A DNA stretch of 38,968 nucleotides, taken from contig JALEPA010000246.1 in the NCBI GenBank assembly GCA_022766515.1, positions 1 to 38,968 of the forward strand, read 5' to 3'. This DNA is from Lachnospiraceae bacterium (GTDB taxonomy: Bacteria; Bacillota; Clostridia; Lachnospirales; Lachnospiraceae). Position 1 is the stretch's first letter, and each line of letters starts with the position of its first letter. A program made the position numbers and the translations under genes. The notes below the pieces were generated by a model that was not told the DNA's origin, did no database searches, and worked only from the letters and a program-made list of their open reading frames with translations. Shown here piece after piece: positions 1-10,123 of the stretch.

Positions 1-2
1 AC

Positions 3-1505
3 GATGAGACATTATCCTTCTATCAGCAGGGTGATTTCATTGAGTTCTGTGCAGGACCACACTTGATGAGCACAAAGCAGATCAAGGCATTTAAGCTTAC
101 TTCTTCTTCCGGAGCTTATTGGAGAGGCGATGAGAAGAACAAGATGCTGACTCGTATTTATGGTACAGCATACAATAAGAAAGCAGATCTGGAAGAATAC
201 TTAGAGTATCTTGCAGATATTAAGAACCGCGACCACAACAAACTTGGTCGTGAGATGGATCTGTTTACAACGGTTGATGTAATCGGACAGGGTCTTCCTT
301 TGTTCATGCCAAAGGGAACGAAAATGATCCAGAAATTGCAGCGTTGGATCGAGGATCTGGAGGATAACGAGTGGGGCTATGTTCGTACTCGTACACCACT
401 GATGGCGAAGTCTGATCTGTACAAGATTTCCGATCACTGGGGACATTACAAAGAGGGTATGTTTATTCTCGGTGAGGATGATGAAGATGAGGAAGGCAAC
501 AGCGTTTCCGGTAATGACATCTTTGCACTTCGTCCAATGACTTGCCCATTCCAGTATTATGTATACAAAGCTCGTCAGAAATCTTACCGTGATCTGCCAT
601 ACCGCATGGGTGAGACATCTACCTTGTTCCGTAATGAGGACTCCGGAGAGATGCATGGATTGACGCGTGTTCGCCAGTTTACGATCTCCGAGGGACATTT
701 GGTATGTATGCCGGAGCAGATCGCAGAAGAGTTTAAGAATTGCGTAAAGCTTGCAAAATATTGTTTGGAGACACTTGGCTTAGAAGAAGATGTTACTTAT
801 CGTATGTCTAAGTGGGATCCGGAAAATCCTGATAAATATCTTGGTGACGCAGCAGAGTGGGACCGTGTTGAGGGCGCAATGCGTGAGATCTTGGATGACA
901 TTGGTCTGGAATATACGGAGGAAGCCGGAGAAGCTGCTTTCTATGGACCAAAACTTGATATTCAGGCAAAGAATGTATACGGCAAAGAAGATACGATGAT
1001 CACGATCCAGCTTGATATGTTCTTGGCTGAGCGTTTTGATATGTATTATATCGATCAGAACGGTGACAAGAAACGCCCATATATCATTCATAGAACTTCC
1101 CTTGGATGTTACGAGCGTACGCTGGCATGGCTGATCGAGAAATATGCGGGCAAGTTCCCAACATGGCTTTGCCCGGAGCAGGTTCGTGTACTTCCAATTT
1201 CTGAGAAATACGCAGATTATGCAGAAAAAGTATTGGCAGAACTGAAGAAAAACGGTATTGATGCAACGGTAGATAATCGTTCTGAGAAGATCGGTTACAA
1301 GATCCGTGAGGCAAGACTGGATAAACTTCCTTATATGCTTGTTGTCGGTGCGAAAGAAGAGGAAGAAAACAAAGTTTCCGTTCGTAGCCGCTTTGCAGGC
1401 GATGAGGGTGTGAAAGATTTGTCACAGTTTATAGATGATATCTGCAAGGAGATCCGCACGAAAGAGATCCGTAAGGAAGAGCCTCAGGAGCAGGAGAACA
1501 AATAA
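3..1505 (+). CDS. thrS: Threonyl-tRNA synthetase, 5'-truncated by window start
   Basis: Frame is open from nt 3 (DETLSFYQQGDFIEFCAGPHL...), before the track's start at 63. Class II aaRS motifs: ALRPMTCPFQYYVYK, YRMGETSTLFRNEDSGEMHGLTRVRQF, YIIHRTSLGCYERTLAWLIEKYAGKFPTWL, then an anticodon-binding domain. Confidence 0.97.
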   Translation, partial: DETLSFYQQGDFIEFCAGPHLMSTKQIKAFKLTSSSGAYWRGDEKNKMLTRIYGTAYNKKADLEEYLEYLADIKNRDHNKLGREMDLFTTVDVIGQGLPLFMPKGTKMIQKLQRWIEDLEDNEWGYVRTRTPLMAKSDLYKISDHWGHYKEGMFILGEDDEDEEGNSVSGNDIFALRPMTCPFQYYVYKARQKSYRDLPYRMGETSTLFRNEDSGEMHGLTRVRQFTISEGHLVCMPEQIAEEFKNCVKLAKYCLETLGLEEDVTYRMSKWDPENPDKYLGDAAEWDRVEGAMREILDDIGLEYTEEAGEAAFYGPKLDIQAKNVYGKEDTMITIQLDMFLAERFDMYYIDQNGDKKRPYIIHRTSLGCYERTLAWLIEKYAGKFPTWLCPEQVRVLPISEKYADYAEKVLAELKKNGIDATVDNRSEKIGYKIREARLDKLPYMLVVGAKEEEENKVSVRSRFAGDEGVKDLSQFIDDICKEIRTKEIRKEEPQEQENK

Positions 1506-2707
1506 TGATTCATAACGAAGAATCCGGTGGAGTGTATTACTCCTCCGGAGAATTTGCACGGATGGCACAGATTACTGTGCGTACGGTGCGCTATTATGAT
1601 AAACAAAATATTTTAAAACCGTCCCTTGTCACACAGACAGGGGCGCGTTTTTATACGGAAGAAGATTTTGCCAGACTGCAGCAGATCATGCTGCTGAAAT
1701 ATCTTGGATTTTCCTTGGACGATATTCGCGAATTGACAGTAGATGACAGCGATTATTCGTATTTGGAACATTCGCTTGAACAGCAGCAAAATCTGGTGCG
1801 TGATCGGATCGAACAGTTGCAGCTTGTAGAACAGGCGATTGGTGAGACGGTGACGGAGATCAGACAGCAAAAAAATGTAGACTGGAATCGTATGCGGGAG
1901 TTGATCCATTTGACAGGTATGGAAAATAGTCTCAAGGCGCAATACCGCAATTCAACGAATATATCTGCAAGAATCCGTTTGCATCGTTTGTTTTCCACCA
2001 ATAAGCAAGGGTGGTTTCCTTGGATCTATGAGCAGTGCCGGATTGCAGACGGCATGAAGATCTTGGAACTGGGCTGCGGAAACGGCAGACTTTGGCTGGA
2101 AAATAAAAATCATCTGCCGGTGAATTGTAAGATTGTTTTGTCTGATATTTCGGATGGTATGATCCGAGATATTCGTCGAGAGCAGGACTTGCAGGACGAT
2201 CGTTTTTCGTTTGCTGCCTTTGATTGTCATACGATTCCGTATGAGGAGGAGTCGTTTGATCTTGTCATTGCTAATCATGTCCTTTTTTATTGCAAGGATG
2301 TAAATCGAGTTTGCAGCGAGGTCAAGCGTGTACTCAAACCGGGCGGTACCTTTATTTGTGGGACATACGGTGCAGCTCATATGCAAGAGGTCAGCCATCT
2401 GGTTACAGAATTTGATGATCGGATCGCCTTGTCGGGGGAAAATCTGTATGACCGTTTCGGCAAAGAAAATGGTGCTGCATTATTAGCACCATATTTTTCA
2501 GATGTGGCATGGCGTGCGTATAAAGATGCGCTGGAGGTGACACAGGCAGAGCCGTTGATTGAATATGTATTATCCTGCCATGGCAACCAAAATCAATATA
2601 TTTTGGAAAAATACAATAAATTCCGTAAATTTGTGGAGGAACAGGTAGAAAAAGGTTTTACGATCACAAAAGATGCGGGGATTTTTGTAGGAAAAAGGAT
2701 ACACTAA
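1505..2707 (+). CDS. MerR-family transcriptional regulator fused to a class I SAM-dependent methyltransferase
   Basis: N-terminus YYSSGEFARMAQITVRTVRYYDKQNILKPSL is a MerR HTH. C-terminal MKILELGCGNGRLWLE...VLSDIS...VIANHVLFYC...RVLKPGGTFICGTYG is a Rossmann methyltransferase. ATG overlaps the thrS stop (TAATGA). Confidence 0.9.
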   Translation: MIHNEESGGVYYSSGEFARMAQITVRTVRYYDKQNILKPSLVTQTGARFYTEEDFARLQQIMLLKYLGFSLDDIRELTVDDSDYSYLEHSLEQQQNLVRDRIEQLQLVEQAIGETVTEIRQQKNVDWNRMRELIHLTGMENSLKAQYRNSTNISARIRLHRLFSTNKQGWFPWIYEQCRIADGMKILELGCGNGRLWLENKNHLPVNCKIVLSDISDGMIRDIRREQDLQDDRFSFAAFDCHTIPYEEESFDLVIANHVLFYCKDVNRVCSEVKRVLKPGGTFICGTYGAAHMQEVSHLVTEFDDRIALSGENLYDRFGKENGAALLAPYFSDVAWRAYKDALEVTQAEPLIEYVLSCHGNQNQYILEKYNKFRKFVEEQVEKGFTITKDAGIFVGKRIH

Positions 2708-2809
2708 GTTAAGCATCATTACCTACAGGGGACCAAGAAAATTGGCAAAAATAGCTAAAAAGAGAAGAGGTAAATTGTGCATTATTTATAAAAAATTAAA
2801 AAACACTTG

Positions 2810-2836
2810 AAGGTGACGCTGCGTCACCTTTTATTA
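2810..2836 (+). terminator. Putative intrinsic terminator (stem-loop plus T-rich tail) ahead of rfbA
   Basis: AAGGTGACG-CTG-CGTCACCTT followed by TTATTATTG. Could also be a leader hairpin. Confidence 0.6.
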
Positions 2837-2884
2837 TTGAATGGAAAATTGATCGGAAAATGCATAGAAAGGAAGGAATACGCT

Positions 2885-3772
2885 ATGAAGGGAATTATTC
2901 TTGCCGGTGGTTCCGGTACAAGATTGTATCCACTGACAAAAGTGACCAGTAAACAGCTCTTGCCGGTGTATGATAAACCAATGATCTACTATCCATTGTC
3001 AGTGTTGATGGATGCCAAGATCAAAGATATTTTGATCATTTCCACACCAGAAGACACACCTCGTTTTGAGGCATTGCTTGGAGATGGACACCAGTTTGGC
3101 GTACATTTAACATATGCCGTACAGGAGAGTCCGGATGGACTGGCTCAGGCATTTATTATCGGAGAAGAGTTTATCGGCAACGATTGTGTAGCGATGGTGC
3201 TTGGTGATAATATTTTTGCCGGACATGGTTTTAAGAAGAGACTGCATGCGGCAGTAAAAAATGCTGAACAAGGAAAAGAAGCAACCGTCTTCGGATATTA
3301 TGTAGACGACCCTGAGCGCTTTGGTATTGTGGAATTTGATGCGGAGGGCAAGGTTGTGTCGATTGAGGAAAAGCCGGAGCAACCAAAGAGCAACTATTGC
3401 GTTACGGGTCTTTATTTTTATCCGAATGATGTCGTGGAGTTTGCTAAGGAATTGACGCCATCTGCGAGAAATGAGCTGGAGATCACTGATCTGAATCGGA
3501 TTTTCCTGGAACAGGGAAGACTGAATGTAGAGCTTTTGGGACAGGGATTTACCTGGCTTGATACCGGTACGCACGAAAGTTTGGTAGATGCTACCAATTT
3601 CGTGAAGACGATCGAGGACCATCAGCATCGCAAAATTGCCTGTTTGGAGGAGATCGCTTATCGAAATGGCTGGATCACCAGGGAAGATGTATTAGAAGTA
3701 TATGAAGAAGTAAAGAAAAACCAATATGGAAAATATTTAATGGATGTGTTGGAGGGCAAATATTATGAGTAA
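2885..3772 (+). CDS. rfbA: Glucose-1-phosphate thymidylyltransferase
   Basis: [42 protein letters not shown] is classic RmlA. ATG at 2885 follows an AAGGAAGGAA RBS; the longer ORF start at 2807 is unlikely. Confidence 0.97.
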   Translation: MKGIILAGGSGTRLYPLTKVTSKQLLPVYDKPMIYYPLSVLMDAKIKDILIISTPEDTPRFEALLGDGHQFGVHLTYAVQESPDGLAQAFIIGEEFIGNDCVAMVLGDNIFAGHGFKKRLHAAVKNAEQGKEATVFGYYVDDPERFGIVEFDAEGKVVSIEEKPEQPKSNYCVTGLYFYPNDVVEFAKELTPSARNELEITDLNRIFLEQGRLNVELLGQGFTWLDTGTHESLVDATNFVKTIEDHQHRKIACLEEIAYRNGWITREDVLEVYEEVKKNQYGKYLMDVLEGKYYE

Positions 3773-4790
3773 GACCATTATCGTAACAGGTGGTGCCGGT
3801 TTTATTGGCAGTAATTTTATATTTTATATGCTGAAAAAGCACCCGGACGACAGGATCGTATGCTTGGACTGCCTGACATATGCAGGGAATTTGTCGACTT
3901 TGGAGCCGGTTATGAATGAGCCGAATTTTCGTTTTGTGAAAGAAAGCATTACAGATCGCGAAGCGGTTTATCGTTTGTTTGAGGAAGAAAAACCGGACAT
4001 TGTTGTGAATTTTGCAGCAGAAAGTCATGTTGACCGTTCTATTGAAGACCCGGAAGTATTCCTTCGCACGAATATTCTTGGAACGGCAGTGCTGATGGAT
4101 GCTTGTCGTAAATATGGGATAGAGCGTTATCATCAGGTGTCCACAGATGAAGTGTACGGCGATCTGCCATTGGACCGTCCGGATCTGTTTTTTACTGAGG
4201 AGACACCGATCCATACATCCAGTCCGTATTCTTCCAGCAAGGCATCTGCAGATCTGCTTGTGTTAGCTTATCATCGGACCTATGGGCTTCCGGTCAGCAT
4301 CAGCCGATGCTCAAACAACTATGGACCTTATCATTTCCCGGAGAAATTGATCCCGCTTATGATCGCCAATGCGTTAAATGATAAGCCGCTTCCTGTCTAT
4401 GGAAAGGGAGAGAATGTCAGAGACTGGCTGTATGTGGAGGATCACTGCAAGGCGATCGATCTGATCATACGAAAGGGAAGAGTAGGTGAAGTCTATAATG
4501 TAGGTGGTCATAATGAGATGGCAAATATTGATATTGTCAAAATGATCTGTAAGGCACTTGGTAAGCCGGAGAGCCTGATCACTTATGTGGCGGACCGCAA
4601 AGGACATGATATGCGTTATGCGATCGATCCGACTAAGATCCATGAGGAACTGGGATGGCTGCCGGAGACAAAATTTGCGGATGGCATCCGGAAAACGATC
4701 CAGTGGTATTTGGATCATAAAGAATGGTGGGAGACGATCATTTCCGGAGAGTATCAGAATTATTATGAGAAAATGTACGGCAATCGCTAG
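3765..4790 (+). CDS. rfbB: dTDP-glucose 4,6-dehydratase
   Basis: [27 protein letters not shown] and [44 protein letters not shown] are RmlB motifs. Overlaps the end of rfbA. Confidence 0.97.
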   Translation: MSKTIIVTGGAGFIGSNFIFYMLKKHPDDRIVCLDCLTYAGNLSTLEPVMNEPNFRFVKESITDREAVYRLFEEEKPDIVVNFAAESHVDRSIEDPEVFLRTNILGTAVLMDACRKYGIERYHQVSTDEVYGDLPLDRPDLFFTEETPIHTSSPYSSSKASADLLVLAYHRTYGLPVSISRCSNNYGPYHFPEKLIPLMIANALNDKPLPVYGKGENVRDWLYVEDHCKAIDLIIRKGRVGEVYNVGGHNEMANIDIVKMICKALGKPESLITYVADRKGHDMRYAIDPTKIHEELGWLPETKFADGIRKTIQWYLDHKEWWETIISGEYQNYYEKMYGNR

Positions 4791-4817
4791 TGGAAAGCTG
4801 ACAGTAAAAGGGGTGAA

Positions 4818-5762
4818 ATGATGAAAATATTAGTGACGGGTGTTGGCGGACAGCTGGGACATGATGTGATGAATGAGCTGGCAAAGCGCGGTGTGGAAGG
4901 GATCGGTACCGATCTTGCACCGAGTTATTCCGGTATTCAGGATGGAACGGCAGTGAACGAAATGCCGTACCGGGCGATGGATATTACGAATGAGTCACAG
5001 GTGCAGTCAGTATTTGAGGAAATTCGTCCGGATGGCGTGATCCATTGTGCTGCCTGGACTGCGGTTGACGATGCGGAAGATGAGGATAAGCAGGAACTTG
5101 TGTGGAACATCAATGCACAGGGAACGAAGCTGATCGCTGAATGCTGCAAACAATATGATAGTAAGATGTTGTATCTGTCTACGGATTATGTGTTTGATGG
5201 AACGGGAGAAACCCCTTGGGATCCGGACTGTCAGGAGTATGATCCCCTGAATGTATATGGCAAGAGTAAGCTTGCCGGAGAACAGGCGGTTGCACAGATA
5301 CTGGACAAATATTTCATTGTTCGTATCGCCTGGGTATTTGGTGTCAATGGCGGCAATTTTATTAAGACAATGCTTCGCGTTGGGGAGAATCATGACACCT
5401 TGACCGTTGTGGACGACCAGATCGGAACACCAACTTATACTTTTGATCTGGCACGGCTGCTTGTAGACATGATCGATTCCGAGAAGTATGGCTATTATCA
5501 TGCGACCAATGAAGGCGGTTATATCAGTTGGTATGATTTTGCGGTGGAAATTTTTCGACAGGCAGCTGCCAGAGGAAAAAGCTGTTATTCGCCGGAGCAG
5601 TTGACAGTGAATCCGGTCACGACAGAGCAGTATGGTGTTTCCAAGGCAAAACGTCCGTTTAATTCGCGATTGGAAAAGGGCAAATTACAGCAAAACGGAT
5701 TTACACCTTTACCCGATTGGAAAGATGCACTCAGCCGTTATCTGGACTGCTTATGGAATTAA
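4818..5762 (+). CDS. rfbD: dTDP-4-dehydrorhamnose reductase
   Basis: MKILVTGVGGQLGHDVMNEL, STDYVFDGTGETPW, YGKSKLAGEQAV and RIAWVFGVNGGNFIKTML are RmlD motifs. Confidence 0.95.
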   Translation: MMKILVTGVGGQLGHDVMNELAKRGVEGIGTDLAPSYSGIQDGTAVNEMPYRAMDITNESQVQSVFEEIRPDGVIHCAAWTAVDDAEDEDKQELVWNINAQGTKLIAECCKQYDSKMLYLSTDYVFDGTGETPWDPDCQEYDPLNVYGKSKLAGEQAVAQILDKYFIVRIAWVFGVNGGNFIKTMLRVGENHDTLTVVDDQIGTPTYTFDLARLLVDMIDSEKYGYYHATNEGGYISWYDFAVEIFRQAAARGKSCYSPEQLTVNPVTTEQYGVSKAKRPFNSRLEKGKLQQNGFTPLPDWKDALSRYLDCLWN

Positions 5763-5777
5763 AAATGTGAATGAGAT

Positions 5778-5818
5778 AACTCAAATTTCCGTGTGAAGTT
5801 TGAGTTATTACTTTTTTG
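5778..5818 (+). terminator. Intrinsic terminator after rfbD
   Basis: AACTCAAA...TTTGAGTT inverted repeat followed by ATTACTTTTTTG. Confidence 0.7.
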
Positions 5819-5898
5819 TGACAATTAAAGACAAGGGAGGTATTTGCGTTGACAGCGTACAGATAAATGGTCTATCCTTTGGGACAGGGGGGTAAGAA

Positions 5899-6993
5899 AT
5901 GATGAATGTACGAATGAAGAGTCTATCCAAAAACAGCAGGCAATCAGGGTTTGAATTGCTGCGAATATTGATGATGCTGCAGGTCGTTTTCCTGCATGTC
6001 TGTAGTAAAGAAATGGGAGCGTTTACGCAGATCGCTGAGAAGATGGGGGGAAGTGTGCAGACTGCGTGGAGTCTGTCTTTCTTTATGTCACGATGCCCGG
6101 TGCTCGTTTTTGTTATGATCACCGGATATTTTTCTGTACAAAAATATCACAGCTGGAAGGATATTTTTCCAAAATTAAAACACACTTACGGGACGATGTA
6201 TTTTTATAGTGTTATGACGGGCCTGGTGCTGTTGTTCACAGGATGTGTGGCAATGACCAAAGGAGAGATCATCTCCTTGTTTTTGCCGATGTTAAGTGAT
6301 AAATGGTATTTTATGACTCTGTATGTTTTGCTGTTGCTTTTTATACCGATCATGAACCGATGTCTGGCAACGCTGTCCCAAAAAGAATATACCGGTATTT
6401 TGCTATTACTGTTTTTCTTGTTTTCTATTATGCCTGTTTTGACGACCATTGAGCCGTTCGATGAATTTATATCGCTGTATCGGATCTATAAACCAAATGG
6501 GGGAAAAGGAATCTATAGTTTTTTGTTTGCTTATATGATCGGAGGTTATCTGCGCTTGTATGTACAGCCAAAGAAGCTGCAGAAAGGATGGTATCTGGTC
6601 GTTTTTGTACTTGCAGGATTGGTAAATGCGTATTTGGCACTTCATTGTGAAGAGTATTATCAGGTTGCACCTTATAATACGAATCCCTTTGTGTTGCTGC
6701 AAAGTGTGTGCCTTATGTTATTTTTCTCCAACTGCCATTTTCAGAGCAGATTGGTCAACAGCGTGGCTTCTTCCTGCATGGCAGTATACATGATCCATAT
6801 GCATCCACAGATGATCCAAGTGCTGTGGAGCAAGATTTTTCCTATGGTGAGAGAATACTCTTTTTACCAAGACGGATGGTATCTGCTTCGGATCGCAGGC
6901 GTCATTCTGGCAATCTTTTCGGTGTGTATCCTTATTGATAAAATTCGACTTTTTGTTTGTGAGTTATTGATAAAAAACCACCATTATCATTGA
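5899..6993 (+). CDS. Acyltransferase 3 family membrane protein
   Basis: SGFELLRILMMLQVVFLHVCSKEMG N-terminus and about 10 hydrophobic segments, typical of acyltransferase_3/OafA-like proteins. RBS GGGGGG upstream. Confidence 0.85.
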   Translation: MMNVRMKSLSKNSRQSGFELLRILMMLQVVFLHVCSKEMGAFTQIAEKMGGSVQTAWSLSFFMSRCPVLVFVMITGYFSVQKYHSWKDIFPKLKHTYGTMYFYSVMTGLVLLFTGCVAMTKGEIISLFLPMLSDKWYFMTLYVLLLLFIPIMNRCLATLSQKEYTGILLLLFFLFSIMPVLTTIEPFDEFISLYRIYKPNGGKGIYSFLFAYMIGGYLRLYVQPKKLQKGWYLVVFVLAGLVNAYLALHCEEYYQVAPYNTNPFVLLQSVCLMLFFSNCHFQSRLVNSVASSCMAVYMIHMHPQMIQVLWSKIFPMVREYSFYQDGWYLLRIAGVILAIFSVCILIDKIRLFVCELLIKNHHYH

Positions 6994-7017
6994 CATTTTC
7001 TGTATGAATGCTACAAT
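6990..7017 (+). promoter_or_regulatory. Predicted sigma-70/A promoter of the rnf operon
   Basis: TTGACA (6990-6995), 16-nt spacer, TACAAT (7012-7017) with an extended TGC immediately before the -10. Confidence 0.7.
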
Positions 7018-7134
7018 AAAGTTTAGGTTTTTGAATGTAGCCGAGCGTATTTTTCTTTGCTTTATTAAGGGACTTTTCGTTTCTGATAAGGTATGTGCGC
7101 ATTGGTGAAAGAAACGAGAGAAAGGAGAACCGAA

Positions 7135-8457
7135 ATGAGTGAAGCAACATTTCGTGGGGGTGTGCATCCTTACGAGGGCAAGGAATTGTCTATGAACCTT
7201 CCGATCAAGGCAGTGGAACCAAAAGGAGATATGGTATTTCCTATGGGACAGCATATCGGAGCACCGGCGACTCCAATTGTAGCAAAGGGAGACCGTGTGT
7301 TGGTGGGACAAAAAATTGGCGAAGCAAGCGGTTTCATTTCTGCAAATATTTGCAGCTCCGTATCAGGAACTGTTAAGGCAGTGGAGCCTCGTATGCTTTT
7401 GAATGGATCTCAGGCGACTTGTGTTGTCATTGAGAACGATGGAGAATATGAGGGAATCCCGGGTCTGGGAGAGGACAGAGATTATACGACACTGTCCGCA
7501 GAGGAGATCAGGGAGATTGTGAAGGAGGCAGGAGTCGTTGGTATGGGCGGTGCCGGTTTCCCAACAAATGTAAAATTATCTCCAAAGGAGCCTGATGAGA
7601 TTGATTATGTACTGGTAAATGGCGCAGAGTGTGAGCCATATCTGACATCCGATTATCGTCAGATGTTAGAAAGACCGGAAGAGATCGTAGGTGGCTTGAA
7701 AGTCATCCTGCAGTTGTTTGCAAAGGCAAAAGGCTTGATCTGCATCGAGGATAATAAGCCGGAGGCGATCCGTGTGATGCAGGAGGCAGTGCAGGGAGAG
7801 AGCCGTATAGAAGTGAAAGTATTGAAGACAAAATATCCACAGGGTGGTGAGAGAACATTGATCTCTGCAGCAACCGGTCGCAAGATCTATTCTGCAAAGC
7901 TGCCTTCTGATGCCGGATGTATTGTGGACAATATTTCTACGGTCATCGCTGTATATCGTGCGGTATGCAAGCAGACACCTTTGATCACCAGAGTAGTGAC
8001 ATTGACGGGTGATGCCTTTAATACACCAATTAATGTAGAAGTTCGCATTGGATGCAATCACGCAGACCTTGTGGAAGAGGCGGATGGATTTAAGGTAGAG
8101 CCTAAGAAGATCATTTCCGGTGGTCCTATGATGGGATTTGCGATGTTTGATCTGAATGTGCCGGTTACGAAGACATCCTCTTCTCTGTTAGCAATGACAG
8201 AGGATGAAGTGGCAGAAAATGAGCCGACTCCATGTATCCGTTGCGGTCGTTGTGTTGCGGCATGTCCGGGTAACCTGGTGCCTCAGAAGATGGCGCAGGC
8301 GGCAATGCATAATGACTATGATACTTTTGTAAAATTGAACGGTATGGAATGTTATGAATGTGGAAGCTGTACCTATGTATGTCCGGCTAAGCGTCCATTG
8401 ACTCAGACATTCAAACAGGCGAGACAGTATGTTGCAGCCCAGAGAAGAAAGAAATGA
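7135..8457 (+). CDS. rnfC: Electron transport complex subunit RnfC
   Basis: FRGGVHPYEGKELS, GVVGMGGAGFPTNVKL, and two [4Fe-4S] motifs CIRCGRCVAACP and CYECGSCTYVCP. AAAGGAG RBS before ATG 7135. Confidence 0.96.
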   Translation: MSEATFRGGVHPYEGKELSMNLPIKAVEPKGDMVFPMGQHIGAPATPIVAKGDRVLVGQKIGEASGFISANICSSVSGTVKAVEPRMLLNGSQATCVVIENDGEYEGIPGLGEDRDYTTLSAEEIREIVKEAGVVGMGGAGFPTNVKLSPKEPDEIDYVLVNGAECEPYLTSDYRQMLERPEEIVGGLKVILQLFAKAKGLICIEDNKPEAIRVMQEAVQGESRIEVKVLKTKYPQGGERTLISAATGRKIYSAKLPSDAGCIVDNISTVIAVYRAVCKQTPLITRVVTLTGDAFNTPINVEVRIGCNHADLVEEADGFKVEPKKIISGGPMMGFAMFDLNVPVTKTSSSLLAMTEDEVAENEPTPCIRCGRCVAACPGNLVPQKMAQAAMHNDYDTFVKLNGMECYECGSCTYVCPAKRPLTQTFKQARQYVAAQRRKK

Positions 8458-8468
8458 GGTGTTGTCAG

Positions 8469-9461
8469 GTGAATAATTTATTAAATGTATCATCATCACC
8501 ACATGTGAGGGACAAATCCTCGACAAAGAGTATTATGTGGGATGTGATTATCGCACTGATTCCAACATCCGTGTTTGGAATTTACAATTTTGGATTAAAC
8601 GCAGCGATCCTGATCGCTGTATGTATCGCTACATGTATTCTTTCTGAATACATTTGGCAGAAATGTATGAAACTTCCGCTGACAGTCAATGATGGCAGTG
8701 CTGTATTGACAGGTCTTTTACTGGCACTGAACTTATCTCCATCTTTTCCAATCTGGATGGCGATCTTAGGTAGTGTATTTGCTATCATCATCGTGAAGCA
8801 GTTGTTTGGTGGATTGGGACAGAACTTTATGAACCCGGCTTTGGGTGCAAGATGCTTTTTGATGATCTCTTTCGCAGGAAAGATGACAAGCTTTGTACAT
8901 GATGGTATTACCGGACCAACACCGCTTGCTATCATTAAAGCAGGAAGCAAATCTGATTCTATCCAGACGATCTTAGCTGCCGGAGATGGCAAACAGCAGG
9001 AAGCAACTTCTGTATTGAAGATGTTTTTGGGTAGTACAGGTGGTACGATCGGTGAGACTTGTGCATTAGCACTTTTGATCGGTGCAGCATATCTGCTCAT
9101 TAAGAAGATCATCAGCTGGAGAATCCCGGTATGCTACATAGCAACTTTTGCAATCTTCATTTTATTGTTTGGCGGTCGTGGCGTAGATATGATGTATCTG
9201 GCTGCTGAGCTTTGTGGCGGCGGACTTCTTCTTGGTGCGTTCTTCATGGCGACCGATTATGTAACAAGTCCGATCACACCAAAGGGTCAGATCATTTTTG
9301 GTATTCTTTTAGGTTTACTGACCGGTATTTTCCGTGTATTTGGAGCTTCCGCAGAGGGTGTTTCCTATGCGATCATTATTGGTAACCTGTTAGTTCCTTT
9401 GATCGAACGAGTGACGATCCCTGTTCCATTTGGAAAGGAGGGCATCAAAGATGGCAAATAA
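8469..9461 (+). CDS. rnfD: Electron transport complex subunit RnfD
   Basis: VNNLLNVSSSPHVRDKSSTKSIMWDVIIALIPTSVFGIYNFG with polytopic topology and FMATDYVTSPITPKGQ. GTG at 8469 with GAGGTG upstream; alternative in-frame ATG at 8454. Confidence 0.94.
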   Translation: MNNLLNVSSSPHVRDKSSTKSIMWDVIIALIPTSVFGIYNFGLNAAILIAVCIATCILSEYIWQKCMKLPLTVNDGSAVLTGLLLALNLSPSFPIWMAILGSVFAIIIVKQLFGGLGQNFMNPALGARCFLMISFAGKMTSFVHDGITGPTPLAIIKAGSKSDSIQTILAAGDGKQQEATSVLKMFLGSTGGTIGETCALALLIGAAYLLIKKIISWRIPVCYIATFAIFILLFGGRGVDMMYLAAELCGGGLLLGAFFMATDYVTSPITPKGQIIFGILLGLLTGIFRVFGASAEGVSYAIIIGNLLVPLIERVTIPVPFGKEGIKDGK

Positions 9462-10113
9462 AGAGACTGAAGTAAAGAAAGAAAAAAGCACACTGGTCCA
9501 TGACACGATCTGCCTGTTTGTGATCACGCTGGTGGCTGGTCTGCTTCTTGGTGCAGTATATACGATTACGAAGACACCGATCGAGAAGCAGAATGAGAAG
9601 AAAAAACAGGAAGCTTATGCAGCCGTATATAAGGGTGCTGAGTTTGAAAGCGATGCTGATGTTACAAAGGCATTAGAGCAGTTTAATAAAGATCTGGCAA
9701 GCGGCAAAGTGTCTTCCGAGGCACAGGGCGATCTGTCTGATGTGGAGATCACGGAAGTGATGAAAGCAAAAGTAGATGGCAAAGATGCCGGATATGTAGT
9801 TACTTGCGGAGCCAAAGGTTATGGCGGAACGGTAACACTTGCGATGGGTATTGATGCGGACGGTGCAGTCAAAGGAATCCAGATTACGGACTGCAGTAAC
9901 GAGACACCCGGTCTTGGTCAGAATTCTACGAAGACAGAGTGGAACGGTCAGTATGTTGGCACGAACACTTCGCAGGATCTTAGTGTGGTAAAAGATGGCA
10001 GTGGCAGTGCAGATGCTGGTACGATCAATGCGATCAGTGGTGCTACCATTACAAGTAGCGCGGTAACCAGAGCGGTAGATGGAGCATTCCAGTTTATCGC
10101 TTCATTAGAATAG
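9451..10113 (+). CDS. rnfG: Electron transport complex subunit RnfG (FMN-binding)
   Basis: Single N-terminal TM segment, then NETPGLGQNSTKTEWNGQYVG and the flavinylation motif SGATITSSAV. Overlaps the end of rnfD. Confidence 0.95.
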   Translation: MANKETEVKKEKSTLVHDTICLFVITLVAGLLLGAVYTITKTPIEKQNEKKKQEAYAAVYKGAEFESDADVTKALEQFNKDLASGKVSSEAQGDLSDVEITEVMKAKVDGKDAGYVVTCGAKGYGGTVTLAMGIDADGAVKGIQITDCSNETPGLGQNSTKTEWNGQYVGTNTSQDLSVVKDGSGSADAGTINAISGATITSSAVTRAVDGAFQFIASLE

Positions 10114-10123
10114 GAGGGCTCCC

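Noticed and set aside
2807-2884. N-terminal extension of rfbA in the ORF track
   Set aside because: The extension would translate through the hairpin; the canonical RmlA start MKGIILAGG with RBS is at 2885.
5842-5866. Five-codon ORF (TTG ACA GCG TAC AGA TAA) after GGGAGG upstream of the acyltransferase
   Set aside because: Too short; TTGACA there is better explained as a possible -35 element, and the -10 (TATCCT) is weak, so neither is claimed.
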